Notes under the pieces: generated by a model
The model's input: the letters and a program-made list of their open reading frames with translations, nothing else
Databases searched by the model: none
What the model was told of the DNA's origin: nothing
Assembly: GCA_964580235.1 (NCBI GenBank)
Contig: CAZOJY010000095.1
Coordinates: 1 to 14,172 of the forward strand
From: G020348385 sp964580235
GTDB lineage: Bacteria; Acidobacteriota; Aminicenantia; Aminicenantales; Aminicenantaceae
Direction: 5' to 3'
DNA: 14,172 nt
Program-made: the position numbers and the translations under genes
In this document: in pieces, positions 13,613 to 14,172 of the stretch
How the letters are laid out: each line of letters begins with the position of its first letter
How positions within the stretch are numbered: the first letter of the stretch is position 1

Positions 13613-14172
13613 TCATCCTTTCTTTTTATAACCTGATGGAACTTGATACGCCTCTGCGCCAAAACTGGCAGTATGGAGCTCGATGAGTTCGGTGTAATAC
13701 GTAAAAGCAGGTTCACTGCCGTCGCTCTTCTTGGATTTTTTCAGGGCTTTTTTGGCAAAACCTCCCAGCATCTTTTTGACACCGCCGCCTTCTTCCTCCT
13801 CTTGCTCCTGATCTCCGCCCTTCTTGGTCGCATAATATTTCCCATCGATAATCACGGGATACCCCTCGATCTTTTTCATCTCTTTGGCGAAATCTGCGCC
13901 AGCCTGCTTGGGACTTGCACTTTCATCGCTCATCTGTGTGAAGAGAGCCAGCCAGTTGCTCCCCAGGATATCCTGTTGAAAGGCTTCCACATCGATGCCA
14001 ATTTTTTTCATGTGCTCTCTGGAAAAAGACATCTCCTGTTCATAGCACTCCTTTACTTCTCCGCTGAGGGGAGTTGTCCAGACAGTTGTCAGAAGACGGC
14101 TGGTTCCTGTTTCACCGGTTCTGACATTCTCCCAATCCACGATCCAGCTCACAGCATATTTTTGGCTGGGGA
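13613..14172 (-). CDS. Unknown, probably exported protein, truncated by the window edge
   Basis: The reading frame is open to the right edge (…QKYAVSWIVDWENV), so the true start and any signal peptide lie outside. A GTG at 14152 could be read as a start but has no ribosome site and splits a continuous strand pattern. The visible part has strand-like SRLLTTVWTTPLSGEVKE, a helical EHMKKIGID region, and KKIEGYPVIIDGKYYA, followed by a low-complexity Glu/Gly/Lys linker and a short C-terminal segment. The order 'W/T-x-x-l-s-G-x-K-E ... M-x-K-x-x-G-Y-P-V' is reminiscent of DUF4412-type envelope proteins, at low confidence. Its TGA lies in the ribosome site of the next gene, so it heads or precedes a co-transcribed group. 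Confidence 0.8.
   Translation of the reverse strand, partial: PSQKYAVSWIVDWENVRTGETGTSRLLTTVWTTPLSGEVKECYEQEMSFSREHMKKIGIDVEAFQQDILGSNWLALFTQMSDESASPKQAGADFAKEMKKIEGYPVIIDGKYYATKKGGDQEQEEEEGGGVKKMLGGFAKKALKKSKKSDGSEPAFTYYTELIELHTASFGAEAYQVPSGYKKKG

Noticed and set aside
13609..13716. 36-codon N-terminal extension of the YPGA protein gene
   Set aside because: It overlaps the upstream gene, has no ribosome site and buries the signal peptide. The start at 13608 has a good ribosome site and signal.

Overview
The window looks like a chromosome segment of an uncultivated Gram-negative heterotroph. It is moderately GC and densely coding, has strong GGAGG-type ribosome binding sites, and almost every product carries a Sec or lipoprotein signal. 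Three things recall Acidobacteriota, especially Candidatus Aminicenantes: M14 carboxypeptidases with Asp-rich calcium-type loops, a large VPS10/BNR-repeat secreted protein, and the short dispersed repeat GTCATTGCG...GAAGCAATC. This placement is inferred from gene style; no rRNA or marker gene is present.

Left part (1-5145): a 386-base leader probably holds a divergent regulatory region, with a near-perfect Shine-Dalgarno on the minus strand at the very edge. A tight plus-strand operon follows: two tandem paralogous secreted M14-type proteins and a cytoplasmic threonine/serine dehydratase, with gaps of 16 and 6 bases. The second M14 protein has all expected catalytic residues. The first has lost all four, and its HxxE zinc motif reads ExxH, so it is probably a pseudo-carboxypeptidase. 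A reasonable inference is extracellular peptide trimming coupled to catabolism of a released amino acid.

Middle (5310-11032): a 1085-residue secreted beta-propeller protein with 11 Asp boxes converges on a minus-strand lipoprotein. That lipoprotein joins an M1-like metallopeptidase domain to two duplicated TPR blocks. It keeps HExxH but appears to lack the third zinc-ligand Glu, the GAMEN Glu and the catalytic Tyr. Two copies of the short dispersed repeat flank it, and a strong hairpin lies between the convergent genes.

Right part (11300-14172): a small secreted calycin-like barrel protein with a credible promoter, then a 608-base stretch without a convincing gene but with several hairpins and a long imperfect inverted repeat. 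Last comes a minus-strand operon of three small exported proteins of unknown function. Two of them share a short motif and a matching C-terminal pattern, and the first-transcribed one runs off the window.

Overall this is an export-heavy, protein-degradation-flavoured region. Its most unusual feature is two unrelated metallopeptidase folds with eroded active sites beside one intact enzyme. No CRISPR array, tRNA, rRNA or insertion sequence was seen.
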